From IMG/VR virus record IMGVR_UViG_3300030329_006043, positions 1 through 28,270 of that record: a stretch of DNA of 28,270 nucleotides; one strand, written 5' to 3'. This document shows positions 13,988 to 22,600 of this stretch, in pieces. This DNA is from a virus. A program made the position numbers and the translations under genes. Under the pieces are notes generated by a model that had not been told where the DNA came from, did no database searches, and was given only the letters and a program-made list of their open reading frames with translations. How positions within the stretch are numbered: the first letter of the stretch is position 1; each line of letters begins with the position of its first letter.

Positions 13988-14610
13988 GCAGGTTTTCCTA
14001 TAGCGATCTAAACGAAATGGGTGATATTGCTGTTGATTCCGTCAACAGCATTATCGCTCCGAACCATCGCGGTGATATTGTTAGGGTTCAATCCGGAGAC
14101 GCCTTCGTCGAGAATGCGCCTCACCACAACGAATCCGTCTTGGGGCCTGGGCCCCAGGGCGGAATTCTTGTGGAAAAGCCTCTCACGTCAATCTGGGCGT
14201 CCCCAGGGGCAATCATAAACAGATTGGTAAACATAAACTCAGATGCCGTTATCAAAGGAGCGAGCTTCCGCCAGGAAGAAGGCGACTCTAACAACAATCA
14301 GCAGCTTGTTATTGTTGGTGGGAATGCCAGGGTCTCTTTTACAGACTGCACTTTTCAGAGAATCCATACGGCCGAACGCTCAACGGCTGCGTCAACTCGT
14401 CTTTGCTTTGTTCTTATTGAGGATGGAGCCAAAGCGGTTTTCTCTAACTGCGTTTTTCTTTCTGACTATGAAACAGGTGCAATGGACGGGTCTGGATTTG
14501 TTATTCAAAATCTAAACGCTCTTGCTACAACTGTTTACGTTGGTACCGGCATCAATTACACCACCCACACCCATAACAATGTAACTGCTCTTGGCGGGGA
14601 GATAACCTGA
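13984..14610 (+). CDS. beta-helix tail/fibre-associated protein (208 aa)
   Basis: AAGGAG precedes the ATG, which overlaps the nozzle stop. Residues about 117-127 (VSFTDCTFQRI) and 152-162 (AVFSNCVFLSD) are two rungs with the C-x-F stacking pattern of right-handed parallel beta-helices (pectate-lyase-like), and neighbouring strands (LVIVGGNAR, FVIQNLNALATTVYVG) fit further rungs. The N-terminus has no helix or capsid-binding signature I know. In podoviruses such proteins are tail spikes or spike caps that bind or degrade surface glycans. At 208 aa it is short for an enzyme spike and no catalytic Asp/Glu pair is evident, so an adsorption or decoration role is more likely. Confidence 0.55.
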   Translation: MSRFSYSDLNEMGDIAVDSVNSIIAPNHRGDIVRVQSGDAFVENAPHHNESVLGPGPQGGILVEKPLTSIWASPGAIINRLVNINSDAVIKGASFRQEEGDSNNNQQLVIVGGNARVSFTDCTFQRIHTAERSTAASTRLCFVLIEDGAKAVFSNCVFLSDYETGAMDGSGFVIQNLNALATTVYVGTGINYTTHTHNNVTALGGEIT

Positions 14611-15503
14611 TGTCATCTATTCGCCACATTACTGATGAGCAGTTTTCTGACGGGACAACAATTGACGGAAGCCGTTTAGAGAAGGGGCTTCAGGATCTCG
14701 AAGAGTACATTAACAATGTTCCTGATGGGGACTTTAAGCATCGGTGGCTTCAGAGCCAGATGGTTTTACGCTACCTGCCATTTACGAGTGACGCGATTGC
14801 AAAGATGTCTGCTGATCTCGGGGCCCCCGCAACTCATACGGTTCCGTATTTTGATGTTCAAAATATTAAAGGTGTTGCGGGCCTGTCAGGATTAGGCGGG
14901 ATTGATCCGACAAATGTTTACCGGAATAAGGGTTATAGGCTTTCTTATAATCCGGCTTCGAGTGCCGATCTTCAGGTAGCCTGGACAACTTGTTTTTCTG
15001 TTGGTGATAACCCAATAATCATATCTGGTATTGATGTCGTTATGATGACTTACAATACCGAATATACCAATCCGTTTACTTATGGTTCTGACGGCTCTCC
15101 TCCAGAGAAAGAGGATGGCCAGCCTGTTGATAATATTGATTTGCAGCTAACGATGGATAATCCTTTTATAAGAAATATTCAGGTTGCGAACAGCATGCTT
15201 TGGCACAAGAGGGACTTCTCTGTTTCTAATGCCGCCATGTCTGGTAATGCTGCTAATCCCACATCTATTCCCAACGATATGACTCCGAATATATTAGCGG
15301 GAATGGGAACAGCGGGGATGGAGCGCTCTCTTTTTATGACTGAGCGAGATCTCAATATTCCAGTGCCACCTGTTTCTAGATTAAGGTTTTCGGTTATTCT
15401 TCCCAATGCGGATGAGAACAATAATCCTTGGTATACTTCGCCAGGAAATACCTTTGTCCCGACGGTTACTCTAACCATCCTCGAGCGGCTATCCAGTGAT
15501 TAG
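14610..15503 (+). CDS. virion structural protein, unknown (297 aa)
   Basis: The start overlaps the preceding stop by one base (TGATG), with GGGGAG upstream. The N-terminal 50 residues are helical (GSRLEKGLQDLEEYINNVPD), then the protein becomes strand-rich (LRYLPF, LQVAWTTCFSVGDNPIIISG, FSVILPN, VTLTILERL). This short helix followed by a beta-sandwich suggests a trimeric or surface-exposed virion protein, perhaps a fibre head or decoration. No family name can be given with confidence. It sits in the tail-gene block and is followed directly by a larger protein with a similar helix-then-strand start. Confidence 0.65.
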   Translation: MSSIRHITDEQFSDGTTIDGSRLEKGLQDLEEYINNVPDGDFKHRWLQSQMVLRYLPFTSDAIAKMSADLGAPATHTVPYFDVQNIKGVAGLSGLGGIDPTNVYRNKGYRLSYNPASSADLQVAWTTCFSVGDNPIIISGIDVVMMTYNTEYTNPFTYGSDGSPPEKEDGQPVDNIDLQLTMDNPFIRNIQVANSMLWHKRDFSVSNAAMSGNAANPTSIPNDMTPNILAGMGTAGMERSLFMTERDLNIPVPPVSRLRFSVILPNADENNNPWYTSPGNTFVPTVTLTILERLSSD

Positions 15504-17130
15504 CATTAAGAGATTAACACGGGGTATCAAGCTTCTTCTTGAGCATGTTTATACGCCTATTAACGCCGTTCTTGAGTCTATTTTTAAGGGGCGCATTCCT
15601 CTTGATCAGTATGAAAAACAAGACGGCACTTTTCGGGTGAGCTTCTATGTTCCGTTTACTCGTCATAGCGGTATTGGAATTGATCGCTCGACAGATTTTG
15701 CTTTTGTTCTTCCTCCGCTTCAGGACGAGTGGGGTCTCGATACAGATCTCGTCAATCAATACAGGTTGATTGAAATTAGTGTTGGCCAAGATACAAGGGC
15801 CGAACCTGGTACAGTTCACGGCCCAAAGAATCTTGCTGCTATGCCGGCTTATGGCACGCTTGATGGTGGCAATATGCCATCATATCGACTTGCCCTTCTC
15901 GAGAAAGAGATAGCGAAGTCGGAGAACAATCCAGTTAACAACGAACTCTATTCGATGGATGTTCCTGCTGTTGCCCTGACTAATCCTTACGAGAGGTTTA
16001 ATCCTGTATCTCAGTCCGGCTTATCCGTAGCGATGCGGACAGATCGAAGTTATCTGGTTAGGGTGTTCACTGAGTATCCCGGCCCTAATGCTTTAGGGAC
16101 AAGCAACCTTGGCCAGATGACATCTCTTTTTGTTACTCTTAAGCTATCGACAGAGCTAACCACTAGAGACCAGGCAGCATCCGCACAGAATGCTACCAGC
16201 ACTATTGATGTTACATCTCATATTGTGTCTGCAAACGTGCCAGCAAAGAATACTCCGATTGAGGCAGATAGTGCGACAGGCGTAAATACAGCGTTCAAAA
16301 TAATCGACCAAGTAGTTGATAGTAAAATGATCGGGGGTCTAACTCGTGAGGGCGATCTTCATGGGTACAAAGAAAACCTTCAGGCCGATGCATGCTACGA
16401 TGTAATTTCTGTTCCTATTTTTCCTGGGTGGGGAAGCGTTCGAGGTGGTGCAGTTACCGATCACTTGGGCTGCCAGGAGCCTTCTGATATGCCTTGGTCG
16501 GCAGCGGGTGCTGGCAATTTCGTAACAATGGATAGGGCTATCATCCCTTTGCAGCACCCTATTAGTATTCATCATGTTGTTCTCGGTGTTAACTACAAGG
16601 CTCCTCCTATCGGGTCTAATGCTGACATTCTAAACCAAACAAGTGTGCGCCCAAGTACGTTATTAAATGCTACGCTGACGCACGATGTTGGGGTTGGGCT
16701 TATTACCGGAATGAGAGCCGACTCACTTGCCACCCAACAGGTGGCAAGTGTGTCATGGACACCAGCAACAAGAGCAAACTACCTCATTGATACAATGGAC
16801 TTCAGGACTAATCTGACAGAAACCTATGGTTATTCCTGGGATTTGATGAGTTGTCCTCTGGTTGGTTACGGATCAGCAAGCGGAAACGGTAAAGGTTATT
16901 ATAACCAAGGCAAGCCTGTCTATGCTATTGCGGGCCAGGAGCAGGCGTCACAAACGAGAACAACTATTGCAGGCGCTGCTTCTTTAACTGGTGGTGCTGA
17001 GCAGGCTCTCGATATTAGATGGAAAATAAGCGATGCTGTTAGCGATCCTGCTCTCTGGGCAAACAAAGCAACAATTGTGGGTTATCGTGGCTTTTGGGTT
17101 TATTTAATCTGCAAGAAATTATTGAGGTAA
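15496..17130 (+). CDS. virion structural protein, unknown (544 aa)
   Basis: Translation probably starts at GTG 15496, eight bases inside the previous gene; no ATG occurs early in the frame. The N-terminus is basic and helical (KRLTRGIKLLLEHVYTPINA), then strands follow (FRVSFYVPFTRHSGIGIDRS). The middle has many Thr/Ser/Asn residues and several large beta-rich stretches (YLVRVFTEYPG, HHVVLGVNYKAPP), and the end WANKATIVGYRGFWVYLICK is aromatic. It resembles tail or surface structural proteins of environmental podovirus-like phages in general composition, but no domain is certain. It contains an exact 11-bp hairpin at 16724-16750. Confidence 0.6.
   Translation: MISIKRLTRGIKLLLEHVYTPINAVLESIFKGRIPLDQYEKQDGTFRVSFYVPFTRHSGIGIDRSTDFAFVLPPLQDEWGLDTDLVNQYRLIEISVGQDTRAEPGTVHGPKNLAAMPAYGTLDGGNMPSYRLALLEKEIAKSENNPVNNELYSMDVPAVALTNPYERFNPVSQSGLSVAMRTDRSYLVRVFTEYPGPNALGTSNLGQMTSLFVTLKLSTELTTRDQAASAQNATSTIDVTSHIVSANVPAKNTPIEADSATGVNTAFKIIDQVVDSKMIGGLTREGDLHGYKENLQADACYDVISVPIFPGWGSVRGGAVTDHLGCQEPSDMPWSAAGAGNFVTMDRAIIPLQHPISIHHVVLGVNYKAPPIGSNADILNQTSVRPSTLLNATLTHDVGVGLITGMRADSLATQQVASVSWTPATRANYLIDTMDFRTNLTETYGYSWDLMSCPLVGYGSASGNGKGYYNQGKPVYAIAGQEQASQTRTTIAGAASLTGGAEQALDIRWKISDAVSDPALWANKATIVGYRGFWVYLICKKLLR
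16724..16750 (+). other. perfect 11-bp hairpin inside a virion gene
   Basis: CACTTGCCACC (16724-16734) and GGTGGCAAGTG (16740-16750) are exact reverse complements around a CAACA loop. No U-tract follows, so it is not a standard terminator. Confidence 0.6.
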
Positions 17131-17133
17131 AAG

Positions 17134-17895
17134 ATGTCAAACGGAAGACGGCAACCGCCTAATAATCCCATTGGTAACATCGGCAGGGCAGTAGTAGATG
17201 CCCACAGTGCGCTGATACGTCACCCTGTTCACGCCGTTAATGCTGCGGATAATGTAGCTCGCTGGTTTCAGGGTGATGCCGGTGAAGGTTATAGGTCTAC
17301 TGCTAGCGCCCGATCCGGTGCAGCAGAAGCACAGGGGAGAAGAGACACGCTTCGAGGCGAGGCAGTCGCAGCCCAAAGAGAGCGCATTGCTAATGCGCAG
17401 AGGGCAATCAGAGAGGGCGAGGCCCAAGCGCAGGACAACCAGCGAGCAATCCAGCAGGGAGCTTCTCGAGCATTCGCTGCTGGGCTTGACCCTACAACGG
17501 CATCAGGCGGCGGATCCTTTGCTGCTGCTGGCCAGCTAGGCATGCAGGCAGAGGAAGCTGGCATCTCTCAGAAAGCCAGAGACATGAAAATGATCCAGGG
17601 CATGCGAGAAAGAGCTGTAGATGCAAAACTTAGTGCCGCAGAATATGAGGCCCAACAAGGAAACGAACAAGAAGAATACCAAGCAGCGTTGGCTCAGGGT
17701 ATTACCGAAGCAGAACAGGCCATTCAAGATGGGCAGGGATTCTGGGATGATGACGAAGAAGGCATGATGAGAACAATCAGGAGTGCTGTTGCTAGGCTTC
17801 GGGCGACCAATCCAAGGGCGGCAGAAGAACTCGAGAGAAAATATCTTCATCCTAGCGGCGAAGGCTATAAACGAATTCACTCTTGGTGGGACTAA
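17134..17895 (+). CDS. putative internal virion (ejected) protein, Ala/Gln-rich (253 aa)
   Basis: The start follows GAGGTAAAAG. After a polar, Asn/Pro-containing N-terminus the protein is dominated by Ala, Gln, Glu and Arg (residues about 65-115 and 155-205), predicted as long amphipathic helices. A Gly/Ser/Ala-rich break lies near 125-135. The C-terminus ends in a helical charged region and HSWWD. Composition, length and place before two larger basic proteins match the smallest ejected protein of T7-like phages (gp14), which forms the outer-membrane channel; the match is one of layout, not of recognised sequence. Confidence 0.55.
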   Translation: MSNGRRQPPNNPIGNIGRAVVDAHSALIRHPVHAVNAADNVARWFQGDAGEGYRSTASARSGAAEAQGRRDTLRGEAVAAQRERIANAQRAIREGEAQAQDNQRAIQQGASRAFAAGLDPTTASGGGSFAAAGQLGMQAEEAGISQKARDMKMIQGMRERAVDAKLSAAEYEAQQGNEQEEYQAALAQGITEAEQAIQDGQGFWDDDEEGMMRTIRSAVARLRATNPRAAEELERKYLHPSGEGYKRIHSWWD

Positions 17896-17898
17896 ACA

Positions 17899-19650
17899 AT
17901 GGCTAGAATCTTGCCTCCTTCAGTATTTCGGCGTGAGTACACTCAAGCCGAATTTAAACCCACTCAAACTCAGAGGGTGGGGGAGCAGTGGGCTAGTCCT
18001 GAAGGGATTAAAACCGCTGTTGGTATAACGGATGTTGTTGGTGGTACGATTGCTGATGTTGCCACACAGTTTGCGAGAAAAAGAGAGCTAGAAGAATCCG
18101 GCGATAAGATTGTGAGTTATGATGAGGCTCTTGCTAGGGTTGCTGCGGCTAAGACACATAAGCAACGACAGCGGGCTTATGATAAAATGGCTAGTGCTTG
18201 GGATCGACCTGGTAGTGGGCGTCTTAGTCGTCGTTGGTCTGGTGGCCCTTCGGAAACTATGACCACTCAATATAAGCGGATGCTCTCACCGCTTAGGTAC
18301 CCCGCGGCTGGCGGTAGTGGGCGCGGCGACAAAATAACCAAACTTAACTATAAGGTTCTTCAGGATTTAAAAAAGCAGATAAGAAACCCCGGCAGCAAAA
18401 TTGGCAGAGACGCTTTGGCTATGGGCGCTCTCGCTGCTGGTGCTGGCTTAGCTTCGGGTGGTATTAATGCAGGAATGCTCGATCAGAATTACTGGGTAGC
18501 TGATCCAGAAGGCCCTAACGGGTTCAGGATTAAGCTGCCGAACGAAGAGCAAATATTGCAAACCATAGAGGTTAATAGCCCTCAATGGAACGCTGTGATG
18601 GACCAGTCCCGCGCTTTGGCTTCGAGGGTTTTTCAGCGAGCAGCACAGCTTGCTAACAACCCAGAGGAAGAGCGAAAGGTCAGAGATTCTACAATTAGAC
18701 TTCGTGCTCTTATCGGTATCGGAAGTCAGGCTTCTCTGCACCCAACAGCAGAGAATATTCAAGCGTTTAGCGATCTAGCAAATCCGCTTGTTCGTAGCGT
18801 ATACGATGTGGGAGCCCCCGACCAATACCACATACCCGGGAAACCTGTTGTTCCCCAAGTCACGAGGCATGAAGTGGGCGGAATGAGCATGCCGCAGAAT
18901 ATGAGCATAGAGGGAACTGCTCCTCACCCTGGGTCTGTCCAGGCTACTCCTGCTGCTTCTTCTGTCCAAATCGCCCAGCCTACTGCTGCTGTCGCTTCGG
19001 CCCCATCCACACCAGTCAACGAGGTGGCGGCCAGGGCTGCGGTGCTAAGTGGAATTGCCGCTAGGGTTGAGCCTACGGCTCAGCCTCAGCCTGCTCAAGT
19101 TGTCACTCCTACACCCGCAACAGCAATGACTCCTCAGAGATTTTCCACTCCAGTGCCGCAACCTGGTCCGTCACCCACTGGTATGATGAGCACTGCTCAG
19201 GACGCCCTTCAGGCTCAACAGGTGCAGGCCGCAGAGCAGGAGCAAGCGGTAAGAGCCCAAGACGAAATGAGGACGATGCCTCAGCGTGTTGGTCCTCCTC
19301 CTAGAAATGTCAGGATGTCTTCTGATCAGAGAGGGACACCAGAGCACGCAAGGTCTGATGCTTGGAATTACCACGCTCACTCAGCGTTAGCGGCAGCGCG
19401 AGAAGAGGCGGCGAGATCGAGGCAACCTCGTCGTCGCCGGGCGGCCAAGAAAGAAAGCGCAAAGACCAAGAAGACCAGGAGCAACACAAGGATTAAGGCT
19501 CAGGTTCACAGCCTGAGAAAGCAGGGCTTCTTTGGTAGTCCGTCGGTTAAGCGCAGCGTTATTAATGCCAGAGCAAGGAAGCTAATCCAAAGAGCAATGA
19601 AGGTTGGTTTAGCACAGGCTAAAAGAGAGTATCGCGAAGGAAACCGGTAA
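17899..19650 (+). CDS. putative internal virion protein with Pro/Ala/Gln linker and basic C-terminus (583 aa)
   Basis: The ATG lies three bases after the preceding stop. An N-terminal helical part is followed by a hydrophobic Ala/Gly segment at about residues 172-190 (ALAMGALAAGAGLASGG) that could cross or insert into a membrane. Residues about 335-435 form a low-complexity Pro/Ala/Gln/Thr/Val linker. From about 508 the chain becomes strongly basic (RQPRRRRAAKKESAKTKK) and ends in a basic helical segment, which would bind the packaged DNA. This layout and its position before the giant gene suggest an ejected core protein analogous to T7 gp15. No enzyme motif was seen. Confidence 0.55.
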   Translation: MARILPPSVFRREYTQAEFKPTQTQRVGEQWASPEGIKTAVGITDVVGGTIADVATQFARKRELEESGDKIVSYDEALARVAAAKTHKQRQRAYDKMASAWDRPGSGRLSRRWSGGPSETMTTQYKRMLSPLRYPAAGGSGRGDKITKLNYKVLQDLKKQIRNPGSKIGRDALAMGALAAGAGLASGGINAGMLDQNYWVADPEGPNGFRIKLPNEEQILQTIEVNSPQWNAVMDQSRALASRVFQRAAQLANNPEEERKVRDSTIRLRALIGIGSQASLHPTAENIQAFSDLANPLVRSVYDVGAPDQYHIPGKPVVPQVTRHEVGGMSMPQNMSIEGTAPHPGSVQATPAASSVQIAQPTAAVASAPSTPVNEVAARAAVLSGIAARVEPTAQPQPAQVVTPTPATAMTPQRFSTPVPQPGPSPTGMMSTAQDALQAQQVQAAEQEQAVRAQDEMRTMPQRVGPPPRNVRMSSDQRGTPEHARSDAWNYHAHSALAAAREEAARSRQPRRRRAAKKESAKTKKTRSNTRIKAQVHSLRKQGFFGSPSVKRSVINARARKLIQRAMKVGLAQAKREYREGNR

Positions 19651-22600
19651 TGGTATTGTATCGGGAGCGGGAGAGACGCGAGGCCTTTAAGAATGCCAAG
19701 TCTCTCGAGGAAGAAAGAGAAGAGATGCTTGCTGCCTGGGAGAAGGGAGGGCCTTCTCTTGGTCAGGGTTTAAAAACCGCCGGCGGCATGGTTGTTGGCG
19801 CTCTTGATCCTGTTGGTGAGTATATCGGAAGAGGGTTTGGGCTTGGCAGCGAGCTTGATCCCTTCTCTGATAAGATCAAAAACAATGAGCTTATAGGAGC
19901 CTTTGAAGCTCATGTTGAGAACGAGCTTCTTAACTCTTTTGATCCTACCGGAAAGCCCTATAATAAACACTGGGTTAGAGGCCAAAGGAACCAAATAAAA
20001 AGAGAACTGGTTGACTGGCTTGGCAGCATGAACCCTGATCAAACCCAGGTCTATAAAGACCTGGGCGCGCCAGCCCGGCACTTCGGGACAAAAGAAACAA
20101 AGCTTCCTGACGGGTCTATCAAGTACGGCAACTCAAGCTTTGAAGATTCGCCCCTCTATAAGAGATCGCCTGGATTCTGGGATTCTTACGAGCGCTGGTC
20201 TACAATGCCGTTTAGCCAGGTCCGCGAGGAGTTACAGGCCCAGCTTGGACCTGGTTTCCAGATCAACGAAGAGAACTTTAGAAGGCAGATGAACAACTAC
20301 CATCTGCTAAAGAACAACATCAAAGAAGTCGAAAGCCTTCACCAGCAATACCAATACCCTGAAGACTCTGCTTACATCAGAGACTTCAAGGGTTACGTTG
20401 ACCAGTGGGAAGCCCTTGATAAAAGCGGCGGGGTTGCCGGCGGTCTGGCTAACTGGTGGGACGACGTTAAAGCTATGGGTGAGGGAACCTATCAGTTCCT
20501 CACATCTCTTGCCGGCATGGCAGAGCTTGAACCCAAGACATCGAAGCTTGCTGGTTATGAGATGGGGCCAGCAGTTACTGCCGGTAGAGAGTTCGGAAGC
20601 TCTTTTACCGGCGGCCTTGAGGGCTCATTAGCTGCCGCCTTTGGTGTCGATAAAAAAACAGGAGAAAGAAGAATCCATCGAAAGCCGATGATTCTCCTTG
20701 GTGTTGTCGGCCCCACCATTTTCAATCTCGCTCGGGCGGTTAAGCATGGCTACGCTTCACCGACTACGATTGCTAAAGTTGATGCCCAGATAAAAGCTGA
20801 TAGCAGATTCGGCAAAGCCTTTAACAAGGCAATGGATTTGGTTGATGTCCCAATCTCGTATGTTAAGCGCAAGGCCGAACCCGTTGTCGGGCCCATCCGA
20901 AGAGGGTTCGAGAAGCTTGATGCGATCGACCCTGAAACAGGAAAGCCTGTTTATCCAACAGGGTCATTCATTCGGAAGGATGAGGCGGTAGGGCGTCCTG
21001 GTGCCCAGGGCGTTGATATGCCTACGGGGAACAAGTTTAAGCTTGATCCAGATGACACGTTTAATGTTGATCCAGTAAGCTTTCATCGTCGACAGGGCGC
21101 GTACAAAGTTAGGACTGTTGGGGATCTAGCAAGAGGGGCTCTTAAGGATATGGGATTCTGGACCATTACAGGTCTACCCATAACTAATCCTCTTGGTGCC
21201 CTTGCTGCTGTAGGTGCCCAGGGCCTGGCTCGATGGGGATACGGAGCAGCCTTAAAGAACAGCAGCACAGCGATGAGGGTTCATCGCCTTCTCACAAAGA
21301 ACTTCACGCTACGAGGAAAGCTTGGCCAGCTTGATAATGTTGATGAGCGAATAGCGGCTATGTATGGTCGTGACTTCACCGCAGCCCTGGAAAAAAGCTT
21401 TGATGTCCATCTTACTTCTGAGCTCCGGCGATACGTAGCCGAGAAGCAGGCAGGCAAGGAGGCGAGGAGGGCGGCTCCGGACGAAATATCTCAAGAGGAA
21501 CACCAGCCACTGGTAAGAGACGTAGAGGGTGCGGCTGGTGCTAAGAGCGAAAAACCCGATGTAACACTAGGGCCCGTTAAGGATCTCGTTGATTCTCGCC
21601 TGGTTGCAGAGCGGTATGAGAATACAGTTAAAGCTTCTAAACCTCGCCCCGTCCCCAAAGGGACGGGGGCGAGGGTTGTAAGGGATCCTATCCCTGAAGA
21701 GGTTAAGGCCAACTACCTTCGAGCCAAAAATAAACTAGGAACAATTAACGACACCTTAAGGGCTCAAGGTGGCGATGCCTTAAGCTACGCAAGAAATTGG
21801 GTTTTTAATAACAGGGGAGAAAGAATCCCTAACCTTGAAAGCTTTATTAATGATGCGATTGAAATTCAGGCAGCAGAAAAATTAAGCGACCGAAAGCTAA
21901 CTGACCCAGAAACAGGGAGTTCCCTCAATGCTATCGAGCTAATGTCCCTAATGGACAGAGAGGGAACGCTTAACGATCCTGGAGAATTTTCTCGAAGGCG
22001 GGGCTATAACCCTGGGCAGATTGATCAATTTGAAAAGCATACAGCGGAGATTCGCAGGCTTATTCAAGATGGTTTTGATGTAGATGATCTTGTTTGGATT
22101 AGCCATTTAGCGGGCGAAGGGAAATCCCCAGAGCGCACGCCCCCAAGAACGATTGGCCCGTTTGCTCCTAAAGCAGAAGCCGATAAGTTTAACATTATGG
22201 CTACGGCGCGGCCTGATACTGAATATACCCAGCTAACTCGAGAGGGCGTAGAAAACTTTAAGCGAGATCGTGTAGAGGCTATGGAGGAATTCCTTAAAGC
22301 CGAACAAGCCTACAAAGCAGCAGAAGCAAAGTCGCTAGTTGATCGAAGAGAGCAACTGGATGATGTCGAAGTAGACATTGATCCTTACGCTGTTGCTGAA
22401 CCCGAAAGAAGACAGAGAACTATTAGGGTTGGCGACTCTAATATCGTAGCGCAGACAGCAGCTCGAGCTGAGCAGGTAGCAAACCAGAACCAGGTTCGGA
22501 TCATCAGGGAAGAAGCGAGAAGGCTTCGCGAGGGGACAACTACTGATAGCGTTGCAGCTTTCATGCGCGAGTCAGGTGAGATTGTTACCGCTGAGAAGGT

